Assembly (NCBI RefSeq): GCF_003696285.1
Contig: NZ_RFFL01000015.1
Coordinates: forward strand, 22,039-86,038
Length of the DNA stretch: 64,000 nucleotides
Reading direction: 5' to 3'
From: Stutzerimonas nitrititolerans
GTDB lineage: Bacteria > Pseudomonadota > Gammaproteobacteria > Pseudomonadales > Pseudomonadaceae
Each line of letters begins with the position of its first letter. The first letter of the stretch is position 1. Position numbers and translations under genes: made by a program. The notes under the pieces were generated by a model. That model was not told the DNA's origin. It saw only the letters and a list, made by a program, of their open reading frames with translations, and did no database searches. Of the stretch, positions 53,580 through 64,000 are shown in pieces.

Positions 53580-55604
53580 TTATCCCTGGCTGTACAACCT
53601 GAACGGAACACGGCTCGGCGCCGGGCCGGACGAGGCGTCCGGCAGCTCGTTCAGGTGTCGAATCACATGGCGCAGCTCATCCCGCCAGGGTTTGGGCCGG
53701 ATACCGAAGATTTCTTCGATCCGGCGACAGTCGAGCACTGACCAGGCCGGCCGGGCAGCCGCGCGCGGCAGGCTTTCACTGGCGATGGGCAAGACTCGGG
53801 GCGCCTTGTCGATCAGGCCCACGCGCGCCGCTTCGCGGAAGATTTCCTCGGCGAACTCGGCCCATGAGCAAGGCGAGGAACTGCTGTAGTGATACAGGCC
53901 CCATTGCAGCGTGCCTTCGCGGCAATAGCGCGCGGCCAGCTCGATCAGCACCCGGGCGATGCTTCTGGAACGGGTCGGGCAACCGATCTGATCGCTGACC
54001 ACGGAGATTTCATCGCTCTTGCCACCCAGCTTGAGCATGGTCTTGACGAAGTTGTTGCCATGCTCGCCGTAGATCCAGCTGGTCCGCAGGATCAGGTAAC
54101 GGTCGAGGCGGGATCGGATGGCCTCCTCGCCAGCCAGCCGCGTCGCACCGTACACGTTGGCCGGCGACGTCGGGTCGGTTTCCCGATACGGCTGGTCGCC
54201 GTCACCGGAAAATACGTATTCGCTGGAAAGGTGGAACAAGGGTATGCCGAACTCCCTGGCCGCCTCGGCGAGATTGGCGACACCATGGCAGTTGACCGCC
54301 TCGGCCTGAGCGATTTCGGCCTCGGCGTGATCGAGATTGGTATAGGCGGCGGCATTGATGATCAGCGCCGGCCGGTAGCGCTCCAGCGCCTGGCCGATCT
54401 GCGTCCGGCAGGTGATGTCGAGTTCCTCGTGCGACAAGCCGATTGCCTCGAGGCCGAAGCTGGCCGCCTGGTTGAGCAGACAATGTCCGACCTGACCGCC
54501 GGCGCCGCAAACCAGAATCCTCGGCATGGCCGAAGCCACCGCGGGTGTCTCGGGCTGGTCGTCCTCCTGCGCGGCGCTCGCCGGCGCGGCGCTCGCCGGC
54601 TCGCCGCCGGCCGATCGCTCCGAACCGGCCCGAGCCTGATCGAGAACCGACACCACCGGGCTCAACTGGCGCACGGAAACGCCCAGCGCTTCGAGTGGCG
54701 CATCAGCAGCCTCGACCCGGGGATTGAAACCGAAAGCCTCGCGCAGCCCCTGCAGCACGATCTTCGCCTTGGCGAACTGCCCGGCCCTGATCAGCCGCAC
54801 GACCAACAGCGTGCGCGAAAGCATCAGGCTCGCCACACGCCGACTGCCGGCATAACGGCGCGCCACGAAGAACTCGTTGCGGATGAAATGACGGTGCAGC
54901 GCAATCCGGGCCGGATCGGTTTCGCGACGGATGTCGATGGTGCCGCTCACCCGCCGCAAGTGCCGCACCTTGCTGGCGGCGACCAGATATCCGGGTGCCT
55001 CCCGGCTGATTCTCAGCGTGAATTCGGTGTCGTCGCCCCACATGAACATCGGCGCGAGCGGCAGGCCATGGCGCTCGAGCGATGCCCTGGGCACCAGGAT
55101 CGAAACGTAGGTCGCCGGCCGCACCGGTATCACGCCCAGATCGAGCAACGCGGGCCAGTTTCCGTAATCGATGGCGTTGGCGCGCTGGTCGACACTCGGC
55201 ACGTTGGTAAGCAGACCGTCTTCGGTATAGGCCAGCGACAGCAGGTAGGAATACGGCTGGTCCTGCGCCAGCAGCCGCTCCTTGGCGTCGATGAGTTGCT
55301 CCAGGGCATCCGGCTCGGGAATGACGTCGTCATCCATCATCCAGACGAAATCGGCGCCGAGCTGGTAGGCGATGCGAAAGCCGGCGCTGAAGCCACCCGA
55401 AGCACCGGTATTGCGGGACAGCACATAGATTTTCAGATTGGCCAGAGGCAGCTGCTGCAGCATTTCCTCCGTGCCGTCATGGCTGGCGTTGTCGACGACG
55501 ACGACGCCGTCGCAGCGCCGGCTCTGCTGGCTGATCGCCTCGAGGCAACGTTTGAGCAGGTCCTGGCGTTTATAGGAAAGGACCACCGCGAGTATCTGTT
55601 CCAT
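53580..55604 (-). CDS. Fusion of GT2 glycosyltransferase and RmlD-like reductase
   Basis: A 674-residue two-domain protein. Residues 1-300 are a GT2 glycosyltransferase (VVLSYKRQ at the start, VVDNASHDGT, and the metal site MMDDD near 95), most like rhamnosyl- or galactofuranosyl-transferases. An Ala/Ser/Glu-rich linker (about 325-358) joins it to an RmlD-like domain (360-650) with GAGGQVG and the tyrosine motif YGATR (Y485). RmlD enzymes have YxxxK; here the lysine position is R489. The fusion would make and transfer a deoxysugar in one protein if active. The ATG at 55604 matches the GT2 start. No rmlABC genes are in the window. Confidence 0.87.
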   Translation of the reverse strand: MEQILAVVLSYKRQDLLKRCLEAISQQSRRCDGVVVVDNASHDGTEEMLQQLPLANLKIYVLSRNTGASGGFSAGFRIAYQLGADFVWMMDDDVIPEPDALEQLIDAKERLLAQDQPYSYLLSLAYTEDGLLTNVPSVDQRANAIDYGNWPALLDLGVIPVRPATYVSILVPRASLERHGLPLAPMFMWGDDTEFTLRISREAPGYLVAASKVRHLRRVSGTIDIRRETDPARIALHRHFIRNEFFVARRYAGSRRVASLMLSRTLLVVRLIRAGQFAKAKIVLQGLREAFGFNPRVEAADAPLEALGVSVRQLSPVVSVLDQARAGSERSAGGEPASAAPASAAQEDDQPETPAVASAMPRILVCGAGGQVGHCLLNQAASFGLEAIGLSHEELDITCRTQIGQALERYRPALIINAAAYTNLDHAEAEIAQAEAVNCHGVANLAEAAREFGIPLFHLSSEYVFSGDGDQPYRETDPTSPANVYGATRLAGEEAIRSRLDRYLILRTSWIYGEHGNNFVKTMLKLGGKSDEISVVSDQIGCPTRSRSIARVLIELAARYCREGTLQWGLYHYSSSSPCSWAEFAEEIFREAARVGLIDKAPRVLPIASESLPRAAARPAWSVLDCRRIEEIFGIRPKPWRDELRHVIRHLNELPDASSGPAPSRVPFRLYSQG

Positions 55605-55798
55605 AGAGTGCGCTCGGCAATAATCAAGGGGATGCTGTCCATGGCAACCGAACGACGGAACACCCTCCGGTAAGGATGGGTTCAAGGCAGGGCACGGTCA
55701 GAATGATGGGTGCTGGCCATCACGTTCGGTCAGACGCAACGGATTCGCGGCGGTTCCGTGTTTTTCTGAAAATATTGCAAAACATGTCGAAAATTCCG

Positions 55799-56473
55799 CT
55801 AGGCGGATGTCATCAGCCCGGCAATGGCCGAATGAAGCTCGCGCATGTCGCTGACCACCGCGCTGACGCCCAGTTCGCGCAACGCCCGATCATGCCCCTC
55901 GGGGATGTGGCTGGCCCCGGTGAAGCCGATCACGCGCATGCCCGCCGTTCGCGCGGCAAGCACGCCGGTCGGGCTGTCCTCGATGACGATGCAGTGGCCA
56001 GGCGCGACGCCCATGCGCTCGGCGGCCAGCAGATAGACATCCGGCGCCGGCTTGGGCGCTGCAACCATGTCGGCGCTGAAGATGTTGCCGGCGATGCGCT
56101 CGGCAAGCCCCGCACGGCGCAATGACGCCTCGACGTTGTGGCGACGGCTGTTGGACGCCACGGCCAGCGGCAGGTCGATGGCTATCAGCGCCTCACGCAC
56201 ATGGGCGATGGGCTGGGCTTCGGCCGCTACGCGCTGCTCGGTCAGCCGCCGCAGATCGCTCTCGAAATCCGCCCCCAGTTGCAGGTCGAAGCGCTTCTCG
56301 ATGAGATCAATGATGCTCGGCGTGGTAAGGCCGAAGGTCCCTTCCAGCGCCGCCTCCAGCGCCTGCGCCGGGACGTGGGCACTAAGGGATTCGAACAGGA
56401 CGCGATGGCTGATTATCTCGCTGTCGACGATCACGCCATCGCAATCGCTGATCAGCAGCTCGGTTCGTGGCAT
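55799..56473 (-). CDS. HAD-superfamily phosphatase (beta-phosphoglucomutase-like)
   Basis: A 224-residue HAD subclass IA hydrolase. Motif I is SDCDGVIVDSE (D10 nucleophile, D12), motif II ASNS, then the lysine in PKPAPDVY and motif IV IEDSPTG. A helical cap occupies about 18-85. Members act on sugar phosphates or 2-phosphoglycolate-like compounds. The ATG at 56473 has GGGGGA 5 nt upstream. The 195-bp gap to the fusion gene ends in an AT-rich stretch that may hold a promoter. Confidence 0.88.
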   Translation of the reverse strand: MPRTELLISDCDGVIVDSEIISHRVLFESLSAHVPAQALEAALEGTFGLTTPSIIDLIEKRFDLQLGADFESDLRRLTEQRVAAEAQPIAHVREALIAIDLPLAVASNSRRHNVEASLRRAGLAERIAGNIFSADMVAAPKPAPDVYLLAAERMGVAPGHCIVIEDSPTGVLAARTAGMRVIGFTGASHIPEGHDRALRELGVSAVVSDMRELHSAIAGLMTSA

Positions 56474-56607
56474 GCATTCCCCCAAGGAAGGATTGATCGG
56501 CGCGCCCGCCTCGAAGGCGAGCGGCCGATTGTCTGGGAGAGACCACGGGGTGAGGCGAATGATCGCTATCGAACCCGGGTTTTACTTCAGCGAGCGGAAA
56601 ACCGGGA

Positions 56608-59058
<2,451 letters not shown>

Positions 59059-59115
59059 TTACGCTATGAACGGCAGGTTGCGCGAGGTTCAGAGTGGCGA
59101 GCCTTCGGCCTGAAT

Positions 59116-59195
59116 CGCTGCAAGGGCGCGTCTCCTACAAGAGCAATGCGGTGAACACGTTGTCTCGTGGGGGGGACCGACCTCAGCGCGACGCT
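59116..59195. repeat. Degenerate inverted REP-like pair between ligA and zipA
   Basis: A segment ending GCGCGTCTCCTAC (59127-59139) is followed by a segment of opposite orientation, GGGGACCGACCTCAGCGCGACGC (about 59172-59194). Both resemble the GGAGCGCCGACCTCGGCGCGA type of REP seen at 63932 but with several substitutions. Non-coding. Confidence 0.45.
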
Positions 59196-59243
59196 TTTGG
59201 CTTGCAAGCAGGCCTTCGGCGGTCGCGCCTCACAGGAAAGAGC

Positions 59244-60062
59244 TTATCGCTTGATGGTCATCTGCCGGCGCTCGTACTCGACGATGCGCTGGCGGTAATG
59301 CTCGATGGTCTGCGCGGTGAGCACGCTGCGCTGATCGTCCTTGAGTTCGCCATTGAGCTCGGCAGAGAGCTTGCGCGCGGCTGCCACCATGACGTCGAAG
59401 GCCTGCTTGGGATGGCGCGGGCCTGGCAGGCCGAGGAAGAAACTCACCGCCGGCGTGGTGAAGTGGTCGATGTCGTCCAGATCGAACACCCCGGGCTTGA
59501 CCGCATTGGCCATGGAAAACAGCACTTCGCCGTTACCGGCCATACTTTCGTGACGATGGAAAATATCCATCTCACCGAAACGCAGACCGCTTTCGAGGAT
59601 GTTCTGCAGCAACGCCGGCCCGCGGAAACCCGAAGGGTCCCGGGAAATCACGTTGATCACCAGCACTTCTTCGACCGGCGGCAGGTCCTTGGAGGATTCT
59701 TCCCGCTCGTCGTCCTCCTCGCCCACCACGGGGTTGAGCAGGGTCGGCACCGGCTCTTCGGTATTCAATTGCAGGTCGCCCTGATAGGGCTCGCGGTTGC
59801 GACGAACGTTCGAATCGCGCGAACTCATCGACGGCAGATCGCTCTCGTCGAGTTCGGGTTCGCTGGCGCGGCTGACGACACGCGCAGGGCCGAGCACATC
59901 GTGGATGGATTCGTCGTCATCGGGAAGGTTGGCAATGTTCCGGTCCAGCTTGAATTTCAACTTGCCCTTGCCGCCCCGCATGCGCCGCCAGCCGTCGAAC
60001 AGAATGCCGGCGATGACAATGATGCCGATGACGATCAGCCACTCGCGCAGACCGATATCCAT
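59244..60062 (-). CDS. zipA: Cell division protein ZipA
   Basis: A 272-residue division protein that tethers FtsZ to the inner membrane. It has an N-terminal membrane helix (about 7-23), a basic segment ([15 protein letters not shown]), a variable acidic/proline linker (about 45-125) and the C-terminal ZipA domain (about 128-262; [24 protein letters not shown]). The order smc-zipA-ligA is typical of Pseudomonas. Confidence 0.95.
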   Translation of the reverse strand: MDIGLREWLIVIGIIVIAGILFDGWRRMRGGKGKLKFKLDRNIANLPDDDESIHDVLGPARVVSRASEPELDESDLPSMSSRDSNVRRNREPYQGDLQLNTEEPVPTLLNPVVGEEDDEREESSKDLPPVEEVLVINVISRDPSGFRGPALLQNILESGLRFGEMDIFHRHESMAGNGEVLFSMANAVKPGVFDLDDIDHFTTPAVSFFLGLPGPRHPKQAFDVMVAAARKLSAELNGELKDDQRSVLTAQTIEHYRQRIVEYERRQMTIKR

Positions 60063-60240
60063 TAATGCTTAAACCTCTGATTCCGATGGTAAAGACGCGA
60101 AAACCGAGCCGCTGAACAGGCTCATCCGCGCATCGTAAAAATTGCGCCTTAAACTAGCACGACGAACGGTAGTTTTGCACCGCCCGCCCCTTCTCTTTTA
60201 TAGGCATTCCTTTCTATCCGGGCCAGCGTTGGTGCGGCCA

Positions 60241-63200
60241 TCAGGCCTCCACCAGCGCGACCGCCTGTTCGACATCCACGGTGACCAGCCTCGAGCAACC
60301 CGGCTCGTGCATGGTGACGCCCATCAACTGGTCGGCCATCTCCATGGCGATCTTGTTGTGGGTGATGTAGATGAACTGCACCTTTTCCGACATCTCCTTG
60401 ACCAGTCTTGCGTAACGGCCGACGTTGGCGTCGTCCAGCGGCGCATCCACTTCGTCCAGCATGCAGAACGGAGCGGGATTGAGCTGGAAGATGGCGAACA
60501 CCAGCGCCAGGGCCGTCAGGGCTTTCTCACCGCCCGAAAGCAGATGGATGGTGCTGTTCTTCTTGCCCGGCGGGCGCGCCATGATCGCCACCCCGGTATC
60601 GAGTAAATCTTCCCCGGTTAGTTCCAGATAGGCGTTGCCGCCGCCGAAAACCTTGGGGAACAGCGCCTGCAGACCGCCATTGATCTGGTCGAAGGTCTGC
60701 CGGAAGCGATTGCGGGTTTCCTTGTCGATCTTGTGGATGACGTTTTCCAGCGTCTCCAGGGCCTCGGTGAGGTCGTCGTTCTGAGCATCCAGATAGCGCT
60801 TGCGCTCGGACTGCTGCTGATACTCGTCGATGGCCGCCAGGTTGATCGGCCCGAGCCGCTGGATGCGCGCGGCCAGACGCTCCAGCTCCGCCTCCCAGGC
60901 CGCCTCCCCGGCTTCGGCCGGCAGGGTCGCGAGTACGCCGTGCAGGTCGTAGCCATCCTGCTGCAGCTGTTCGTGCAGGGCCTTGCGCCGCACGTCCAGC
61001 GCCTGCCACTCCAGTCGCTGCTGCTCCAGCTGGCCACGCAGCAGCTGGGCTTGCTGCTCGGCCTGGGTGCGACGCTTCTCCGCGTCGCGCAATTCGCGGT
61101 CGGCGTCATCCAGCGCCAGCCGGGCGAATTTCAGTTCATCTTCCACGCCCATGCGCCGCTCGAGCAGTTCTTCCAGTTTCATGCGCAGCTCTTCCAGCGG
61201 CGCCTCGCCCTCTTCCAGGTTCAGGCTGAGCTGCTCGCGGCGTTCGATGGCCCGCTCGAACTGCTGTTCCAGCCGCTCCAGCGCCTGGCGCGTGGATTCG
61301 TGCTGTGCCCTGAGCGAGCCCATCCGCACGGCCAGCTGATGGGCCTGGTCCTTGCGTTGTCGTGCCTCCTGACGGACCCGATCGAGGCCGTCACGCAGAA
61401 CATCGCGGCGGCTCAGCAGTGCCTCACGCTGTTCGCTGTCCAGCGCCATGGCGTCCAGCGCATCCTGCAGCTGCAGGCGCGCTTCCCCCAATTGCTCGGT
61501 TTCCAGCGCTCGCTGCTCGCCGAGTTCGCTCAGTTCCTCATCCAGCCGTTGGCGCCGCAGGCTCAGCTGCTCCAGCTTGGTCTGGCTGGCCAGCAGCTGA
61601 GCCTTGAACTCGCCCTGCTGACGCGATTCGTCCTGATGTCGACGACGCTGCTGATCACGAATCTCCTCCTGCGCGCGCTGGGCCTGTCCGAGCTGCTCCA
61701 GACTGTCCTCGAACTCGGCCAGCCTGGCTTCCCGCTCATCGCGCTCGGCGTAGAGGCCTTCCAGTTCCTGGCCGCGCGCCAGCACGCCGGATTCGGCTTC
61801 AGCGGCACGCCGTACCCGCAGGAAATGCCGGCCGAGCCAGTAACCATCGCGGCTGATGAGGCTTTCACCCGCCGCCAGCGAAGCACGCAGGGTCAGCGCC
61901 TGCTCCAGGGTCTCCACGGGGCGCACCTGCGCCAGCCAGGGCGACAGGTCGTGCGGCGACTCGACCTTTTCCAGCAGGGTTCCGGTCTGGCCGCTGCCGG
62001 CGCTGGCCAGGCTGAGCAGGCGCAGCTCGCCCTGATCGAGGCGGCCCAGGTCCAGCCCGTTGAAATCATCCAGCAGGACCGCCTGCAGGTCGGCGCCGAG
62101 TACGGTTTCCACCGCCAGCTCCCAGCCGGGTTCGACGCGCAGCCCTTCGGCCAGCCGCGCGCGTTGCTCCAGGCCCTGCTCGCGCAACCATTCGGCGGCG
62201 CCCTTGCCCGGGTCCAGCGCCGCATGCTGCAAGGCTTCCAGCGAGGCGATGCGGCCGTTCATGCGCTGCAGTTCGCCCTGCGCCTGCTGTTGCTCACGGT
62301 TCATCTGCTGCAGCTGCTCGCGCAACCGCTCCAGCTGTTCGTCGGTCTGCTGCTGCGCGGCCGTCAGCTCCTCGAGGTTCATCTCGCTGATCGCCAACTG
62401 CTCGTCCAACTCCAGCACCGCCGCATCTTCCGGATCGGCCACCAGCGACTGGCGCTCATCTTCCAGACGCCGCTGGCGCTCGGCCAGGCGCTCCAGGCTC
62501 TGCTCCAGTTGCTGAATGCGCGATTGCTGCACTTCGGAGGCGCGACGCGGCTCGGCACTGCGCTGGTTGAAGCCTTCCCACTGTTCCTGCCAGCCCTGCA
62601 TGGCCATCTCGGCGTCTTCCAGCTGGGCGCCGGCTTCCTCCGCCGATGCGCTGGCCAGTTCCTGCTCGGGCTCGAGCATTGCCAGCTCCTCGCCGAGCGT
62701 TGCCAGCAGGGTGCGGTCGTGGCCCAGGTGGGATTCGGTTTCCAGGCGCGCCTGCTCGGCGTCACGCAGGTCGTCCTGCAACTGGCGCAGACGCTGCTGG
62801 CCGTGCTGGATGCTCTGCTCCACCCGGGCGATATCGCCGCCCACTGAGTAGAAACGCCCCTGCACCTGATTGAAGCGCTCCGACAGCTCATGATGGCCAT
62901 CGCGCAGCCGTTCGATGCTGGCGTCGGCATTGCGTTGCTCGGCCACCAGCGCTTCGAAACCGACTTCCTGGTCGCCGATCACCTGCTCGCGCTGACCGAC
63001 CTGCTCGTTCAGCGCCTGCCAGCGCAACGCGGACAGCTGCGCCTTGAGCTGACGTTCCTCGGCCTTGTATTCCTGGTACTTCTCGGCCGCCTGCGCCTGA
63101 CGATGCAGGCGTTCCAACTGACGCTCCAGCTCTTCGCGCAGGTCGGTCAGGCGCGCCAGGTTCTCATGGGTGCGGCGGATGCGGTTCTCGGTTTCGCGGC

Positions 63201-63729
63201 GGCGCTCCTTGTACTTGGAAATCCCCGCGGCCTCCTCGATGAAGATCCGCAGGTCTTCCGGCTTGGCCTCGATCAGCTTGGAAATCATCCCCTGCTCGAT
63301 GATCGAGTAGCTGCGTGGTCCCAGGCCGGTGCCGAGAAAGATGTCGGTGATATCGCGCCGCCGGCACTTGGCGCCGTTGAGGAAGTAGGTGTTCTGCGAG
63401 TCGCGGGTCACGCGGCGGCGAATGGAGATTTCCGCAAAGGCGGCGTACTCGCCGGTGAGGGTGCCGTCGGAGTTGTCGAAGATCAGCTCGATGCTGGCCT
63501 GGGTAACCGGCTTGCGGGTGTTGGAGCCGTTGAAGATGACATCCGTCATCGACTCGCCGCGCAGGTTCTTCGCCGAACTCTCGCCCATCACCCAGCGCAC
63601 GGCATCGATAATGTTGGATTTGCCGCAACCGTTGGGGCCGACCACCGCCGCCATGTTGCTGGGGAAGCTCACCGTGGTCGGATCGACGAAGGATTTGAAG
63701 CCCGCGAGCTTGATGCTTTTCAGTCTCAT
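60241..63729 (-). CDS. smc: Chromosome segregation ATPase SMC
   Basis: A 1162-residue SMC protein for chromosome compaction and segregation. Walker A is GPNGCGKSN (31-39). Coiled coils (about 165-500 and 670-1010) flank a hinge (about 505-650). The C-terminal head has the signature LLSGGEKAL and Walker B CMLDEVDAPLDDANV. Length is normal. The 178-bp gap to zipA shows no gene. Its partners ScpA/ScpB are not in the window. Confidence 0.98.
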   Translation of the reverse strand: MRLKSIKLAGFKSFVDPTTVSFPSNMAAVVGPNGCGKSNIIDAVRWVMGESSAKNLRGESMTDVIFNGSNTRKPVTQASIELIFDNSDGTLTGEYAAFAEISIRRRVTRDSQNTYFLNGAKCRRRDITDIFLGTGLGPRSYSIIEQGMISKLIEAKPEDLRIFIEEAAGISKYKERRRETENRIRRTHENLARLTDLREELERQLERLHRQAQAAEKYQEYKAEERQLKAQLSALRWQALNEQVGQREQVIGDQEVGFEALVAEQRNADASIERLRDGHHELSERFNQVQGRFYSVGGDIARVEQSIQHGQQRLRQLQDDLRDAEQARLETESHLGHDRTLLATLGEELAMLEPEQELASASAEEAGAQLEDAEMAMQGWQEQWEGFNQRSAEPRRASEVQQSRIQQLEQSLERLAERQRRLEDERQSLVADPEDAAVLELDEQLAISEMNLEELTAAQQQTDEQLERLREQLQQMNREQQQAQGELQRMNGRIASLEALQHAALDPGKGAAEWLREQGLEQRARLAEGLRVEPGWELAVETVLGADLQAVLLDDFNGLDLGRLDQGELRLLSLASAGSGQTGTLLEKVESPHDLSPWLAQVRPVETLEQALTLRASLAAGESLISRDGYWLGRHFLRVRRAAEAESGVLARGQELEGLYAERDEREARLAEFEDSLEQLGQAQRAQEEIRDQQRRRHQDESRQQGEFKAQLLASQTKLEQLSLRRQRLDEELSELGEQRALETEQLGEARLQLQDALDAMALDSEQREALLSRRDVLRDGLDRVRQEARQRKDQAHQLAVRMGSLRAQHESTRQALERLEQQFERAIERREQLSLNLEEGEAPLEELRMKLEELLERRMGVEDELKFARLALDDADRELRDAEKRRTQAEQQAQLLRGQLEQQRLEWQALDVRRKALHEQLQQDGYDLHGVLATLPAEAGEAAWEAELERLAARIQRLGPINLAAIDEYQQQSERKRYLDAQNDDLTEALETLENVIHKIDKETRNRFRQTFDQINGGLQALFPKVFGGGNAYLELTGEDLLDTGVAIMARPPGKKNSTIHLLSGGEKALTALALVFAIFQLNPAPFCMLDEVDAPLDDANVGRYARLVKEMSEKVQFIYITHNKIAMEMADQLMGVTMHEPGCSRLVTVDVEQAVALVEA

Positions 63730-63931
63730 GTCGGCCTGTCCGTGGCAGTCAGTCTCCGCTCCGATGAGCGCAATTCACCGTGCATAAGATCGGGAAGCCT
63801 GAGCATTGTTGGCGGGAGTCATAGGGCGCGGAGTTTATCACGCTGGCCAGGCGGCCTCGCAGCAGGCTGTGCGGCGTATTTCACAGCAACGGGCGGCTAT
63901 GCTTGCAAGGAGCCAGCAAGGCTTCTGCTTT

Positions 63932-64000
63932 GTGGGAGCGCCGACCTCGGCGCGAAGCTTTTGGTCACGTTGGAAGGCTGCCGCCTGCATTCGCCGCGAG
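63932..64000. repeat. REP sequence pair cut by the window end
   Basis: GTGGGAGCGCCGACCTCGGC begins a REP at 63932-63958 with the core palindrome GCGCCGACCTCGGCGC. Its inverted partner appears to start at 63989 (ATTCGCCGCGAG) and runs out of the window. The preceding 63730-63931 region (upstream of smc) shows no gene and probably contains the smc promoter. Confidence 0.75.

Noticed and set aside
60733..62847. A 704-codon plus-strand open frame opposite smc
   Set aside because: It mirrors the coiled-coil repeats of smc (Leu/Gln-rich) and has no independent support.

Overview
The window is GC-rich, densely packed chromosomal DNA from a gammaproteobacterium, almost certainly Pseudomonas in the broad sense and probably the P. 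stutzeri (Stutzerimonas) group. Grounds: an oprH-phoP-phoQ operon, cti facing metH, a ben-cat benzoate cluster with an OprD-type porin, an hmgR/hmgA-fahA locus, a zipA-ligA-smc block and Pseudomonas-type REP palindromes. The genus is secure; the species group is an inference. I see no rRNA, tRNA, CRISPR array, prophage or transposase gene. Mobile DNA is limited to REP-type palindromes and two short MITE-like elements.

Layout. 1-3.6 kb: the 3' end of a chemoreceptor gene and a run of small proteins, a MITE-like element and a DUF421 membrane protein. 3.8-6.8 kb: DNA topoisomerase IB, then a two-gene signalling unit (receiver-CheC protein and diguanylate cyclase). 7-14.2 kb: nfuA, cti and metH. 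14.3-22.4 kb: NAD salvage (pnuC plus ribosylnicotinamide kinase), two transporters, an RlmN-like radical SAM enzyme, a leucine-rich-repeat protein kinase, a methyltransferase and small membrane proteins. 22.6-24.9 kb: sulfite reductase cysI with its DUF934 partner.

24.9-36.6 kb is a complete benzoate-to-muconolactone module, all on the minus strand and read in the order benR, benABCD, benK, catB, catC, catA, benE, benF. Benzoate enters through BenF, BenE and BenK. BenABC dihydroxylates it and BenD oxidises the diol to catechol. CatA, CatB and CatC then give ketoadipate enol-lactone. A tandem BenR/XylS-type operator lies in front of benA. No catR is present.

37.1-41.9 kb holds the most unusual locus: an MBOAT acyltransferase, an FkbH-type HAD enzyme, a stand-alone acyl carrier protein and a membrane-anchored SGNH-like protein, with the last three genes overlapping by 4 bp. 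The arrangement parallels DltB-DltC-DltD but has an FkbH enzyme in place of DltA, which suggests glyceryl (or related) esterification of a surface glycan. A secreted GH5 enzyme carrying three tandem 89-residue repeats follows.

44.3-47.6 kb: a cysteine-cluster protein and oprH-phoP-phoQ, preceded by four GTTCAG repeats at exact 11-bp spacing. 47.7-51.9 kb: an NTF2-like protein, a second MITE-like element, and homogentisate catabolism (fahA, hmgA, divergent hmgR) without maiA beside it. 52-56.5 kb: a SAF-domain oxidoreductase, a glycosyltransferase fused to an RmlD-like reductase, and a HAD phosphatase, probably serving a surface glycan. 56.6-63.7 kb: ligA, zipA and smc.
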